From positions 81,760 to 145,759 of the forward strand of contig NW_008246145.1 in the NCBI RefSeq assembly GCF_000281045.1: DNA of 64,000 nucleotides. Direction: 5' to 3'. The DNA comes from Saprolegnia diclina VS20. Taxonomy: Eukaryota > Oomycota > Saprolegniomycetes > Saprolegniales > Saprolegniaceae. The first letter of the stretch is position 1. Every line of letters starts with the position of its first letter. The position numbers and the translations under genes are program-made. Below are positions 32,687 through 45,600 of this stretch, one piece after another. Under the pieces are notes generated by a model. That model made no database searches. It worked only from the letters and a program-made list of their open reading frames with translations, and was not told the origin of the DNA.

Positions 32687-35600
32687 ATGACAAGCGAAAC
32701 GGCGTTGCAAAAATCACGTGTTCCAAAACGCGCGTCCTCGGTGGCCACGCTCCAAAGCCTCGATTCGAACACGGATATGATAGCGCGCAAGTACGATGCG
32801 ATCGCGCCCGAGATTCGGCAGTACCTGCGCGCGACGCTCACGCCTCTGATCTCCATATTTGCCCACGCGATGCACATGCGCCGCCTCCGCGCCTTTCTTT
32901 GCTGGCGCATGCATACGACCAAAGCCGCCGTGTGCGCTGCTCAGACACTCGTCGTCGATCGCCTTCGGTACGTTCGTCTGTCCTATCAACATCCACGTCA
33001 CGTCGCATGGCAGCCTCGTCGCGCGCGGGCTTGTTCGCGCGCGCCAGGCCGAGCAAATCACCGCGCGCCTCTCTCGCGTCCTCATACGGTCGAGGATGAA
33101 GCAGCTTTTGCATGGCTTTTTGCACTGGAAGGTCGTCGTGACGCAGTATGCTCAGATCGCGTCATATGCGCCCGAGTACATGCACTGGATCGCGCAGCAC
33201 CCGAGTACGTTCGGACGTGATTGTGGACAACGATGGAGGCTTCGTGCTTGTAGCGCACTTGCCGTTGCTCCAAGTGCGTGATGCGCTACTTCAGTGCAAG
33301 GCGACGCTGCTACTCCGTGGTAGCTAAAATGCCGAGGGATTCCTAGGAGGTCGATAACCCTTGGATGTCATTGTAGCGGTCGCTCGGTGTCGCCCGTGCC
33401 GCCACGCGTGGCACATATGGAAGCGAGTACATGCTCTTTCTCATGTTTCGGTTCTACACCACAGACTAGGTAACTTGGAGCTGGCCCGTAATGGCGCAGT
33501 GTCTCCAGCGCCTCCATCTCGCGTTCCTCTTGCACGTACGTTTGTTCAGAGGATCGAGCGACTCGACGGAATAGCGTAGCGATGGCGGACGTATGCGCAG
33601 GCAAAACACACGTGGCAGCTTGTCACAAGCACGACGTGTGCGCGGCTGCGCGTACGCAGTGCTCTTTGAAACGGATATGACGTGGCGCTCTGTAGACGCA
33701 CCGCGTGCGCGTCGCTGTCCAGCGCTGGCGCTACGAGACCGCAGACCGTCAGCACGCGCGTACACTGCGCGTCGTCACACGTCTCGGTAGAGGACTGCAC
33801 TCTCTATTGGCATGTTGCAACCATAGACAATATAGCGCACAAGCGGGTTGTGATGTCGCAGGTCTTTGCGCGGGTATGCCCGATGTGTGGTAGCGGTGTA
33901 AGGACTTGGGTGTGTCGTAGTGGCAGGCGACCGGTGGTCGTTGGCACCACGAGCGAGCGCGGGTGCGGACCCTTGTATCGTACCTGCACCGCGCACGGCA
34001 GTCGAAACTCGAAGTGGCATGGACTCGCTGGTCGACCGCGCTGTGGAGGCGCCAGGTACACGTGCAAGACTGGATCATATCGTACCTTGCACCGCTCTAG
34101 CGCATTGAGCAGCGACTGCAGCGCATTCTCCGTCGGCGAGCGCATCGCTACCTCGACCGAGCAGTTCTCGCTCTGCGCCTTCATGTACTGCACGACACGT
34201 CGACTGCAGAACGTTCTCGAGCTTACTTTTGCATCGTAGAGTATCACGCAACTGCACTGCATCGAGGCACGGCACTCGCAGCAGCAGTGGCGCTCTGGCA
34301 CGACCGCGGCGATGTGTCTTCGGTACACAATCATGCCTCGACAGCTGCTAATATCGACGCCTAGTTTGTGGCGCCAGCGTCAGCGCCACCGCTTGATTCG
34401 CGGCTTTATCACGTGGCAGCACCACAATGCACTCGCGCGTCACGCCGAGTTGTCGATGCGACGCCAACGCCTTCGCGCGCACTGGCGACGATGGCAAGCG
34501 CAGCACCACCTCTCATTGGAGTTGCATCGTCGAGCGCACACTGCAAGGCAGCGACTGCAGTGGCGCCACGTATAGAGTCCAAACCCGCCAAATCGGCTGT
34601 GAAACGGGCGAGCATTAGGTGGCAGCGGGGTTTCAACGCTGGCGACGTCGCGTGCTGGCGGCGCAGGCGCTGCGGTCCACGGCGTTTGCGACCTGGAAGA
34701 GTCGCTTGAAGATGCTGAGAGCCCATCGAACCCGGGCGTATCGCTGCCTCCAGCGCCTCCATGTACGCCTTTGGTGGCAGCAGTGGCGCGGTTCGTAACC
34801 CTAACCTTTCCTAACCTCATCTCGCATGGGCGCTAGGGGCACACTACCGCCAGAGGTGCGCGTACCTCGCAGCACTGGGAGCTCCGATGCGCTGTGCTCT
34901 CGATGTTGCAAGTGCGAAGCTCCTCGCGCAGACCCTGTGCTTTTCGTCATGGAAGCTACGCGCGATGACGGCCAAGTCTTTTCTACTGGTACTACGAGCA
35001 TACTGCGAGGGTCGACTTGATCTACTCACGTAGTCAACAACGAATACCAGGCTTTGCAAAGAAAGGACCAAGCAAACGCGCGCGACGTGCTTTCTACAGT
35101 GCGCAACGTAAGAGAGGAGAAGTGCTCCATGAGCGTCGATAGGTGGAAGAGCATCGTGACGTCGACCACGCTGCAGCGACAACGTACGAGCGAGGACGCT
35201 ATAACATAGCTAGTAGTTATGAGCGTAGGTGGCTCCTTCAAGGCCCTTGCGCAGGGACTGTCGGCGCAGCTCGAACAATCAACGCTCCGGCACTTCGTGC
35301 ATCGTCTTGTCGCGGTAGCTACTACACCAGCAAAACGACAATAATGTCATGCGTGCACTGTAGCGCTGGCGCGGTTGGGCAGCGACACGAGGTCGCCACC
35401 GACGGCTCTTGCACCGCGTGCGGCGGCAACGACGGACGCGCCGGCTCGAGCGGTGCGTCACCTCGCTTGTACATTGTCCCAACATCCTTGTAGGGTAATG
35501 GCCATCTGGCGACAGCATGTGCGGCGACGTGCACGCTTGGCGACACTGCGACAGTCGCGAGCACGCATGTTGTCGTATGTACTTGATCAGATGCACCACA

Positions 35601-37063
35601 GATGATGCAACGTGTCGTAGCGAGTTTGGGTTTCGGCGATGGACAGCGCTGGTGACGTGGCGGCGTCGCCTGCGTCAGCTCCGTGCGCGCTGGCAACGCG
35701 GGTGCCGACGTCAGTGCGTGCGCCGACTCTTTGATGCGTGGCGACGCATTTTTGTGGACCATCGACAGACCTGTCGCCGGGCGGTGGCACAGTGTGCGCA
35801 CAAGGCAGCGTTCGCGGTATCCTACTAACGATAGAGTTGCGTTACTACCGTTGATCCGCTGGCAGATGCGTCGGGCCGCGTGGGGCCAATGGCGGTGCGC
35901 ACAGCTATGCCTCTGTGACCACGAGGCGGTACTACGATCACCACTTGCTCGCACCGACGACCTTATGATTGTCTTGTGTGGTGTAGACACTACGTCGCAC
36001 ACTGGTTCGAGTCTGGACGAAATGGCACCAGTATGTGCTGCGCGCGCGGCAGATGCAAAGGCAGCTGCGCCGGTGCCTACGAGGTGCCGTCGCTGGCGCT
36101 GCGACGGTAGCCGTCACTGTCGATGTAGGCGCGCTACAAGCCGCGTATCGCTGTGCGTGGCAGACGTGGCAGATACACACGGCCGTCTCGCGGCATCTCG
36201 CACGGACCGCAAAGCCAGTGGCCGAGGCGGCTGCGATTGTGACTACGGTGGAGCTATCGACGCCACTTGAATGTGAACGGAGCGACTGCGCGACGCACAC
36301 GGACGTGTACGAGACAGAGAGCGCCGTGGCGCTGAAGGAGCTTCAAGCCGCCCATGCAGCGCTCTTGACGGTCTATGAGCAGCGCCAGCAAGACGCCGGT
36401 GAGTATCTGAGGGAGCGCGCGGTATGGCGCCGCCAACTCGATGACGTCTTAAGCGAGAAGACGCAATTGATCCGAGTCCTCGACGAGTGCAAGGCACGAC
36501 TCGTGACGGCCAAGCATCTCGCCCACGACAACCGCGTTGGCCCTTGCACCAAGTCTTAGCCTCTCAGACCGGGTGATGTAGGCGCTGCGGGCTCTTGTCG
36601 CCGACTCAAGCGCCCAGCGACAGCAGATCGCGCAGCTCACAGGTACCTCACTTGCTTAGCGGCCGAGAACGTCGTAACTGGATAGGACGATGCGCCCTTG
36701 GCGAACGTATGCTCCAGCGACTCGAACTCGAACTCACCAACGAACGGTCCGAGCGCGCTCGCGAACTGGATGCGCACCATGCACACACAACCGAGCTCAC
36801 GTTGCAACTGGCCACGGTATGTAGCGCGCTGCAGCTCGTGTCGATGCGCACGCGTGTAGGTGCGCGAACACTGCACGCACCTTGAAGACATGGAACGGTA
36901 TACCTGTGTTGCAATGTTGTCGTATCTACCTCTGGACCGTAGCTACAACATCAAGCTCCAACACAAGCTCGCGCTGCAGGAAGACCGCTGGCAGCGCGCC
37001 AAGCTCGCGAGCTTTGAAGCGACGTTGCAGCGCATGGACGCGACGACCAAACCCGAGCCCTAA
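32687..37063 (+). CDS. Tryptophan-rich helical repeat protein, SFI1/centrin-binding-like
   Basis: From the ATG at 32687 (MTSETALQKSRVPKRASSVA) to the stop at 37061-37063, roughly twenty short introns break a frame of about 1,000-1,100 residues. Many segments show the SFI1-like pattern of a basic helix with W about every 30 residues: MHMRRLRAFLCWRMHTTKAA, MKQLLHGFLHWKVVV, LIRGFITWQHH, LRAHWRRWQAQHH, AAGFQRWRRRVLAAQALRST, FATWKSRLKMLRAH, RRLFDAWRRIFVDH and YRCAWQTWQIH. In SFI1 proteins these helices each bind a centrin and form fibres at centrosomes or basal bodies. The C-terminal quarter is ordinary coiled coil (LERERAVWRRQLDD-type charged heptads) ending ATTKPEP. Intron 1 starts at 32968. The family call rests on the pattern only; exon edges between 33200 and 36000 are approximate. 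Confidence 0.65.
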
Positions 37064-37246
37064 GCTCCCCTACCCTCCTTCGACAAAAATCGGCAAAATT
37101 ACCAAACTATATGCATACTATCTTTGTCCAGTGGTATCAATCGCTCCAAAAAACTGCTCTCGCTACGAATCTGGATCACGGGCTATCCTCTCCGTCGCCA
37201 TGTCGACTCAGACATATCACATTGCGTTTGCAGGTTATAGAAAGGA

Positions 37247-39098
37247 CTAGACGATCGTAAACTCGGCGTATTCGAGCTGTGCGAGCGCGCAGAGACCCTC
37301 TCGCATCAAGTCTTTGGTCGGGTACAGCGGCAGGTCGATGCGGTTGAAGCACGCGTGGGCCCGCGGGTAGACACCGCGCGTGTAGCGAATCGCTTCAACA
37401 GTGAACGGGCAGAGTCGACCGTCAAAGCTCGTGAGACCTGGAAACCCCTGGATCGGCACGCGGGACGAGCCGGTCGTAAACTGCAGCAAGTGCCGTCGCT
37501 GCGTCGGCGTCATCTCGCGCACGAGGGCCCAGAACCACTGCGCAGTCTCCGTCGCCGCGTGCGCCAGAGCCATCTTGGTGCAGCGCTCCCACTCGCTCAC
37601 GTCAATGTCGGCCGCAGTCCCGAACAGTAAGAGGCCGAGCTCTTGGTAGTCAAACGACAAAAGCACGTCGGGTGGCATGACCTACCCTCGAACAACTCGT
37701 CAGACAACCAAAGTAACGACAGGAAGGACAACCTCGTTGAACCCGCGCAGGAGCGACGCAAGCGGCTGCGCGATCCGGTCAAACAAGAGGTATTGGACCA
37801 TACAGTCCACATACGCCGATCGATTCGCAAGTGTCACGGGCATGTCGTGGCCGTTCTGGACCAAAGCCACGAGGTCCTTATCAGTGCCCGTCGAGACAGT
37901 AAAGTCCAAGCAGAGGTCGTCGACCGAGGACGCGGTCGCAACGTAGTGCAAACTGGAGGCGGTGACAGGATCGAGAAAGGCAATGTCGGCGACCGAGAGC
38001 GGCGCGCCGACCAGTGCTTTTAACAGCGGCACACAGAGCGGCTGCGGCAGCACTTGGCCTTCCAGGAGTGCCCGCGCAAGCAGCCGGCCCACAGCGCGAA
38101 AGGCAGACAAGTTGGCCGCGTCGAGGCTCGTCGTCGGGTCAATCATGTATGCCCCGTCGTCTTTGTGGTTGATGCAAAAGAGACCGCGCGACGGCGCCAA
38201 GATGGCCGCGAGTACGAGGCTGTACCACTCGCGCTGGAGGCCACCGGCGTCGACGCCACTCTCGCCAAGCATTGTGATGCTGGTCGTCGAGCAGAGAGAG
38301 GCATGTGGGATCTGCAAGAGCATATCTATCGACTCGAACGCGAGGTCTCGGTACACGTTGAGCTTTGTCGCGGGTCGCGACGTGTGGCTGAGCACAGTGC
38401 ATAACGCAGCGACCTTGGTGGTAAAGGATGCGTCCTGAAGCGCGAGGAGGTGGCGCCACTGCCACAACGCAAGCGTCTCGCCAAACGCGGGGGCGACGTC
38501 GGGCGACAGAGACGCCAGCGGCGTCCACGCCACCGTGGCAGCTAATGCGTCGTAGGTAATCACGTACTGGCCATGCATGGACTCGGACGAGGACCACTGC
38601 AGCACACCGGCCGGCGACAGAGTGCGCGCCCACTGTTTGCGGCGCCTACCATCGAGTCGTCAGAGGTATGGATCGCGACCAGCGTACATGGCACTCTGCT
38701 GCCGGAGACTCAAGGCAGCGGTCGGTACAGTGTCTTTGGTGGCGTCGCAGAGGACGCAGTGCATTGTGCGAAGCTGGTTTTCGAAGGCGCAGATCGGACA
38801 CGCCCAGCGCACGGCGTTGCTACAGCCAGGATAAGGAAAGGGATGCTGGCATGCAGGACCCACGGATCATCGAGGTTCTGGCGCTCGAGGCCGTCTGCAA
38901 AGTTACCTAAAAAGCTATGGGCGAAGTGAGAGAAGCGATGATACTGGGGACATCGAGGTACTCTTGTTCGAGAAGCGCGGCTTGAGTCGGGAGGCAGCAG
39001 CAGTGGCGCAAGATGCACCACGCCACGTACAGGCACGCCAGCCCCAGCGCCACTTGCAGCACGAGTGCGATCGGCATCTTGCCGTCGTCGTAGCTCAT
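37247..39098 (-). CDS. HECT E3 ubiquitin ligase with membrane helix and RanBP2 finger (copy 1)
   Basis: Four to five short introns give a protein of about 550 residues starting at the ATG at 39098 (MSYDDGKMPIALVLQ). Residues 9-30 are a membrane helix ending in a CCC cluster. A RanBP2-type zinc finger follows (WACPICAFENQLRTMHCVLC, W-x-C-x2-C-x10-C-x2-C). The rest is a HECT domain: LGESGVDAGGLQREWY, QFTTGSSRVPIQGF, and the catalytic cysteine in ACFNRIDLPLYP. A phenylalanine sits at the conserved fourth position from the C-terminus (FTIV). One intron separates FNEV and MPPDVLL near 37679-37700. A membrane-anchored ligase is implied. It is divergent from TOR, with 556 bp between start codons, and has a paralog at 51281-53335. 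Confidence 0.9.
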
Positions 39099-39654
39099 GG
39101 TCGCTGCTTGGAAATGCAATTGTGATTTACCAAAGGCTCGGGACAGGTCCGTTGGACACTGGTATCTCGTCTCTGCACGGGAATGCGCCACGTCGGGTTA
39201 TCCGGATGGGTCAAATAATGGCTGGTTTTCGGAAAGGACATCGGATTTGTATGTAAGTCTTGCCAAGTGATAGGCCGAGTATACAAACCACCAGCTTAAA
39301 ATCAGCCATAAACTGACCCGGTACGCCCGGCTCGGCGAGGGGCGTGGCACATGCCGAATATAAATACATCCGATTCGGCAGATATGGCATGTGCCGACGA
39401 CCACAGCTTCAACGTGCGACTCGGCGAACCCGCCGGGTTGTGAGCCGTAGCATCTCGCGTGCGGTCTACGGACGAGAGAGGTCTCTCTTTTGCACCGTAT
39501 ATCGCAGGAGAGAATAGCAGTACTTTTCAGGTCGCAGCCGCCGAGGTATCGGGCGCAGATTGTTGGGTGCTCGATTTAAATCTGGCATGTGCCACATGCC
39601 ATATGCCACTTTGAACCGGACGGAGTTGCCACAAGCAAGAAGAAGTCCGTGAGC
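39099..39654. promoter_or_regulatory. Divergent promoter of HECT copy 1 and TOR, with palindromes
   Basis: This 556-bp spacer lies between two divergent start codons. The 10-mer GGCACATGCC at 39346-39355 faces its inverse GGCATGTGCC at 39386-39395; between them CCGAAT and ATTCGG form a second inverted pair. A 17-bp palindrome (arms GGCATGTG and CACATGCC, one central base) lies at 39584-39600, 55 bp before the TOR ATG. Such repeated palindromes suggest binding sites for a dimeric regulator that could act on both genes. Confidence 0.55.
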
Positions 39655-42600
39655 ATGCTCAAGCACAAGCTCAAGGATCGGGACGTCGACGCCGTGGCCG
39701 CGATCTTGACGCGGCTCCAGGCCAAGGAGGCGACCGTGCGCGAGACAGCGGCCCTTGACCTGCGCGCGGCCGTGGCCACGCTCTCTCGCGAGCTCACGTC
39801 CGAGACGTTTGCGCGGTTCCTCTCCGAGCTAACGCCCCGTCTCCAGAGCCTCCTCCAGAGCCCTGCGCTTGGCGACCAGCTCGGTGGTATTGCGGCCGTC
39901 GAAGCGCTCATTCCCGTCGCGACCGAGGCGCAGATCATCCGGTTCGCCAACTACCTCCGGTCGTTCTTTGTCACGTGCGAGTCCAAGGACGGGCTCCGCG
40001 CCGCAAGCCTCGCACTCGGGAAGCTGGCGTCGACGACCGAGATGGGCATCAGCGGCACGCTCGTCGCGGCCTTTGTCGATTTCGAGGTCAAGCGCGCGTT
40101 CGAGTGGCTCACGAACCCGTGCTTTAACAGCAGCCAGAGCCACCGCCGGCTCGCAGCCTGCTTTGTCCTCAAGGCGCTCGCGGTCGCGGTGCCCACGCTC
40201 TTCCACGTCAACCTCTCGACCTTCTTTGTCGCGATCTGGCCCGCGATCCGCGATGCCCGTGTCGACGTCCGCGACGCGGCCACGGTGCGCTTGCATCCTT
40301 TGCGATCGATGGCTCATAGAAGCATGTAGGATGCGCTCGCTGCGTGCCTCCAGCTCATCTCGATGCGTCAGACGCGTCATCGCGTCCAGTGGTACTGCAA
40401 AATCTACGACCAAGTCCAGGAAGGCCTCAACGTCGCGTCGCGCACCGGTCCATTTCGCTCTTCCGAATCCGAATCTGAATCTGAACGTAGGTACGTCGGT
40501 GCAGATTCTGCCGACCAAGACGCCCGCATGGGATGCGATTCACGGATCGCTGCTCGTGGTCATGCAGCTGCTTCAAAACACGGGCAGCTTCATGGTGCCC
40601 CGGTTCCGCGAGGTGCGTTTTCATTGTTTGCCTCTGCACGATGGACAATATTGTCATGTAGGTGTGCGACATTGTCTTGTGCTACAAAGACTCGCGCGAC
40701 AAACTCGTCGCGCGGTCTGTGTGCCTCCTCTTGCCGCAGCTCGCCGCGTACTGCCCCGGTATCAACCCTACCCCTCTGGTGTGTGTATCAACGTATCGAG
40801 TAGATGCGTTCGTGCGGCACTATCTAAGCACGTGCGTGACGCACCTCATGAAGCGCATGACCACGTACGTCTCGGCGGCCGAGCGCGGCGTCGCCTTCCT
40901 CGCTCTTGGCCATCTCGCGCTGTCGGTCGGCGGTACGACCCCGCTGCCTTGTTCATATTTTCTCGATTTTTTTCACATTTATTCATATTATTCATGTTCC
41001 GAGTGTAGACCACTTGGTGCCGCAGCTTCCGAGCATTGTCGAGCTCCTCCAGGACGGCATGAAGCGCAACCGGTACTTCTGCATCGAGACGCTCATGTGC
41101 GTGGCCCACTTTACGCGGGCGTGCGGCACTGCGTTCGAGCCGTACCTGCCGTCGCTCGTCGAGCAAATGATGGACGGCGGGCTCAACGACCCGCTCGTCG
41201 AAGCGCTCGCCGATATCACCAAGACAGTGCCCCTCCTCTTGACCGGCGTCCAAGAGCGGCTCCTCAACGAAATCTCGCTCGTGTTGCGCGGTATCGCTGC
41301 CGTATCTCGAAGCACGTTGGACGAGGTCTCTGTAGGGGTGGCCTTTGCGCCGTCGCTCGACGAGAAGCCTCTCAAAGCGCGCAAATCCGGACGACGTGAC
41401 GAGGTCGCGTCATCGTATCCGGCGTCGTCCGCCGCTCTCTCGCTCTCGCTCAAGACGCTGAGCTGGTTCAACTTTGAAGGCCCATTTTCGATTCTGCCGT
41501 TCGTGCGCGACAGCGTCTGCTTGTACCTGACGCACCACGACATGACGGTCCGGAAGCAAGGTACGGACAACATGACAGCGAGAAGAAACACGAGCCAATG
41601 CCATGTAGCTGTCGTGGCGTGTGCCAAGCTGCTCTTGCCGACGGCTGTGCCCAAACGCGGCCCGAGTGGCCGCGTGATTGATGAGATCTTGCAGCAGCTG
41701 CTCCAAGTACGCACACAGCGTCGTCCAACGTGCTTGATGCCTGTAGGTGGGCATCTCGGACGTCGACTCGAACGTCCGGAAGAGCGTAGTCGAGTCGCTC
41801 GACGCGCGCTTTGACGAGTGGCTGAGCCAAGAAACGCACTTGACGCTGCTCTTCTTCCTTCTCAACGACGGTACGTCGAGAATCTGGTTGCTACGACGTA
41901 CAACGTATGGAGACTAGAGACCCCAAGCATCCGAGAAGGCACCATGTGTCTGCTGGAGCGCGTTGCGCCGCTCAACCCAGCGTTCATCCTGCCGTTGCTG
42001 CGCCGCGTGTTGGTCCAAGTACGGCTACCCTTTGATGTCGAGAACGATATCAGCGCGATCGTGTAGCTGCTCACGGAGCTCGAGCATGCGGTGGATCTGC
42101 GTATGTTGGAAGACAGCACGCGCCTCCTCGGGCGCCTCATCCGCGGCTCGCAGCATCTCATCGAGCCGTACCTTGGCCGTGTCCTCCAGGTTGGGCGTAT
42201 GCGGTTTGTATCAATGTATCAACGTCTGGATGTAGGTGCTTTTGCCCAAGATCCAGCATGGCAATGCGATGCAGCAGAACCTGGCGAGCGCGGTCTTGAC
42301 CACGATTGGCGAGCTCGCACTCGCCGTGCACGTATGCCCTGCTTCACTGTCGTCCCACGACGTATCTCGCTATCTGTAGGAGCCCATGGCGGCGTACGAG
42401 CCGGCTCTCTTGCCGCTCATTCTCGACGCGCTTCAAGACCACGGGTCGATCCAGAAGCGCCAAGTCGCCCTCGTGACACTCGGCCAGCTGGTAACAATAC
42501 GCTACGTATCGTGTTGATGGCACTGTGTGCGTAGACGGGCAGCACGGGCTCGGTCGTGCAGCCGTACATTAGCTACCCCAAGATCCTCGAGGTGCTCTTG

Positions 42601-45600
42601 GACTTGCTGCAGCACACGGCAGCGACGCCGTGGCAACTGCGCCGCGAAGCCATGAAGACGATTGGCATTCTGGGTCTCTTTCCATATGCTTGTGACGCGT
42701 TGTCTGATGGCCAAGGTGATAGGCGCGCTGGATCCGTACAAGTACAAGCTGTGCATCTCGAGTGCGTCGCTGCACGAAGGCAATGTGGAAGAAGGCGGCG
42801 TCGGCCTCGGGTCGCTCTCGATGACGCGCAAGTTCAAGCCCACGTACACGACGACCGACGATGTCGCGTATCCATCGTATCGGCTGCCATAGGGACATGG
42901 GCCCGAGCATGGACGAGAAGCAGCAGATCGAGCTCCAGCTGTTCACTGCGGCGCCCGTGGGCACGCGCCGTCCGGAGAAGGCCAAGTACGTGCGCCAACT
43001 CGCGACAGTGTATGCACTCGCGCATAGAAAGGTGCTGGGCAAGCGCAGCCTCGTGGCCAAGACGCTCGAAGCCGCGACTGTGCTCCGTACGTCGTTGCGC
43101 TTGTTTTGCTCTGACATGCATGGTCGTAGCGCTCGATGGATACTTGGACCAAGAGCTCCTCGATACGCTCGACGTCGACTTGGAGCTGGAGCTCGATCCG
43201 CGCGCCGTTGCCGTGTCGTCGGAAGCGTACTTTCCGACGGTCGCGATCCACGCTCTGCTCAACATTCTCAAGGAGCCGTCGCTCAGCATGCACCACTATG
43301 GTATGTCGCTGATTCCTTTGGATTATCTGGATGATCTGGATGATCTGGATGTTGACGTGGTGTGGATACTAGGCGTGATCCAGGCCATCATGTTCATCTT
43401 CAAGTCGCTGAGCCTCCAGTGCGTGCCGTTCTTGCCGTACATTGTGCCACCGTTTCTGCATGTGCTCGCCCGCGGTATCGACGCCACGCCGACCGACGAG
43501 GTGCCATGGGGCTTGGTGCGATAGGCGAACCCCGGCTGCGCGACTCGCTGTTTCTGCAGCTCACGGTGCTCACCTCGATCGTGCAAGCGCACCTCGGGTC
43601 GTTCTTCCCGGCCATCATTGTGCTCGCGCTCCGCCATTGGCGCGCCCACCTGCCGCAGATCGTCCGCCTCGTCGAGGTACATGGCACGGTATGTTTCGCG
43701 GTTGACCTTCAAATTTGCAGAAAATCGCGGTCGCGGTGCCCAGTGATTTTCGCACCGTGTATTTTCCTCAGCTGTTGCCCAAGATCCTCGAAGTGCTCCA
43801 GCCCCACCCGCACTCGGACCTGCTCTTCTTTAGCGGTAGCTTGCTCTATCTCGTCGATGCATGCGCGTCATGGAGGCATATATAGAAGCGGCCGATGGCG
43901 GTGGCACGGCGGCCACCGGCGCGCCGTCGTCGACGTCCGATGGCACCAGCACGGGCGTGACGTCGGTGCCGAGTACGCTGCCGTCGGGCTCGGACGTCGA
44001 CAGCCTCACGCTCGACAAGAAGGACGGCACCAAACACCTCTCGTGCGCGCACTTCGGTTGTGAGATGGTTGTTGAGATTCACATTCCCATTAGAGTGCTC
44101 GCGTCGATTCAGATGCAAATGGTCCACTTGCTCGTTGTGTGCGGCGCGTCGGTCGACGAAGCCGTGTACCTGCTCTTGCCGGCGCTCACGCGGCTCTTAG
44201 AACACAGCGACACGGCGCTCGAGGTCGATCGCGTCTTCTGATATCGTATCATGACTCGGGGCGTAGGTCAAGACGAGCATTGTGACGCTGCTCGCGCAGC
44301 TCACGCAGCTCGGGGACTATGAGCACTATGCGGGTCCGCGCCTCTTGCTGCCGTTGCAGCGCGCGGTGCGGGCGACACTGCAGTCCCCGTCGGCCGTCTT
44401 TCGACCCGATGTAGTGTCTTTCTCTCTCCGTGGTTTTCATGCAAGACTGGGCGTAGATACGTAAATTTGGCGACGCGGTGCTCTACTGCCTCTGCGCGGT
44501 CGCCTTCCAGCTCCAGGACGGCCTTGTGCAGTACACGCCGCTCGTCAAGGCGATCGGCCGCGTCCTCGAGACGCAGCTTGAGCTCAACATCGCGCACCTC
44601 GAGTCGCTCGTCGCCAAGCTCGTCGCCAACGACCGGATCGTGCGCGACGACCTCGCGCACGCGTCGCTTTTGACGCCCGAGCTGCAAGCGTGGCTGGACG
44701 TGAGCCGCGACAGCCGCGCGCCCGTCGTCGTGCCGGCCGCCACGTCGTCGTCGTCGGTGCCGCGTCTGCATGTCAACCAGCAAAACCTCCGGCGGGCTTG
44801 GGAGGCGTCGCAGCGGTCGACCAAAGATGGTACGACGATCCTCTCTCAGTGGTGTGTATCGACGGGTTGTGTCAGATTGGCTCGAGTGGATGCGCCGGTT
44901 CTCGATCGAACTGCTGCGCGAGTCGCCGTCGGCGGCCTTGCGGTACAGATCGTAGTCGTACGAGGACGTCGAGAGAGAGCGTGGACCGTAGGTCGTGCTG
45001 CTCGCTTGCCCAAGCGTACAACCCGCTCGCCCGCGCGCTGTTCAACTCTGCGTTTGTCTCGTGCTGGAACGACCTGCACGAGCAGTACCAAGACTACCTC
45101 GTGCGCGCCCTCGAGACGGCCTTTCAGAGTGACACGATCTCGGCCGAGATTCTCCAAACGCTGCTCAACCTCGCCGAGTTTATGGAGCACGACGTCGAGG
45201 CGCTGCCGATCGGTCGGACCCTACCCCTTGCTTGCGGTTTGTCGATACGATGTTGGAGTAGATATTCGCGAACTTGGCGAGCTCGCGCAAAAGTGCCATG
45301 CGTACGCCAAGGTACACACTATTGTCTATTGAATATGTACCAAGACGAGCGCGTAGGCCCTGCACTACAAGGAACTCGAGTTTCACACGTCGCCAAGCAC
45401 GTGCATTGAAGCGCTCATCTCGATCAACAACCAAGTCGGCCAGCCCGAGGCCGCAGTGGGCATCCTCAAGTATGCGCAGCTGCACCACCGCAGCGTCATC
45501 CAAGTCAAAGAGTCGTGGTACGAGAAGCTCCAGAACTGGCAAGGCGCACTCGATCTGTACGATGCCAAGCTCGCCGAGCCGACGACCTCGGTAGGAGTTT

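Noticed and set aside
34796-34820. Telomere-like repeats (TAACCCTAACC)
   Set aside because: Only about two imperfect units inside a likely intron of the Trp-rich gene; too short to call an interstitial telomere.
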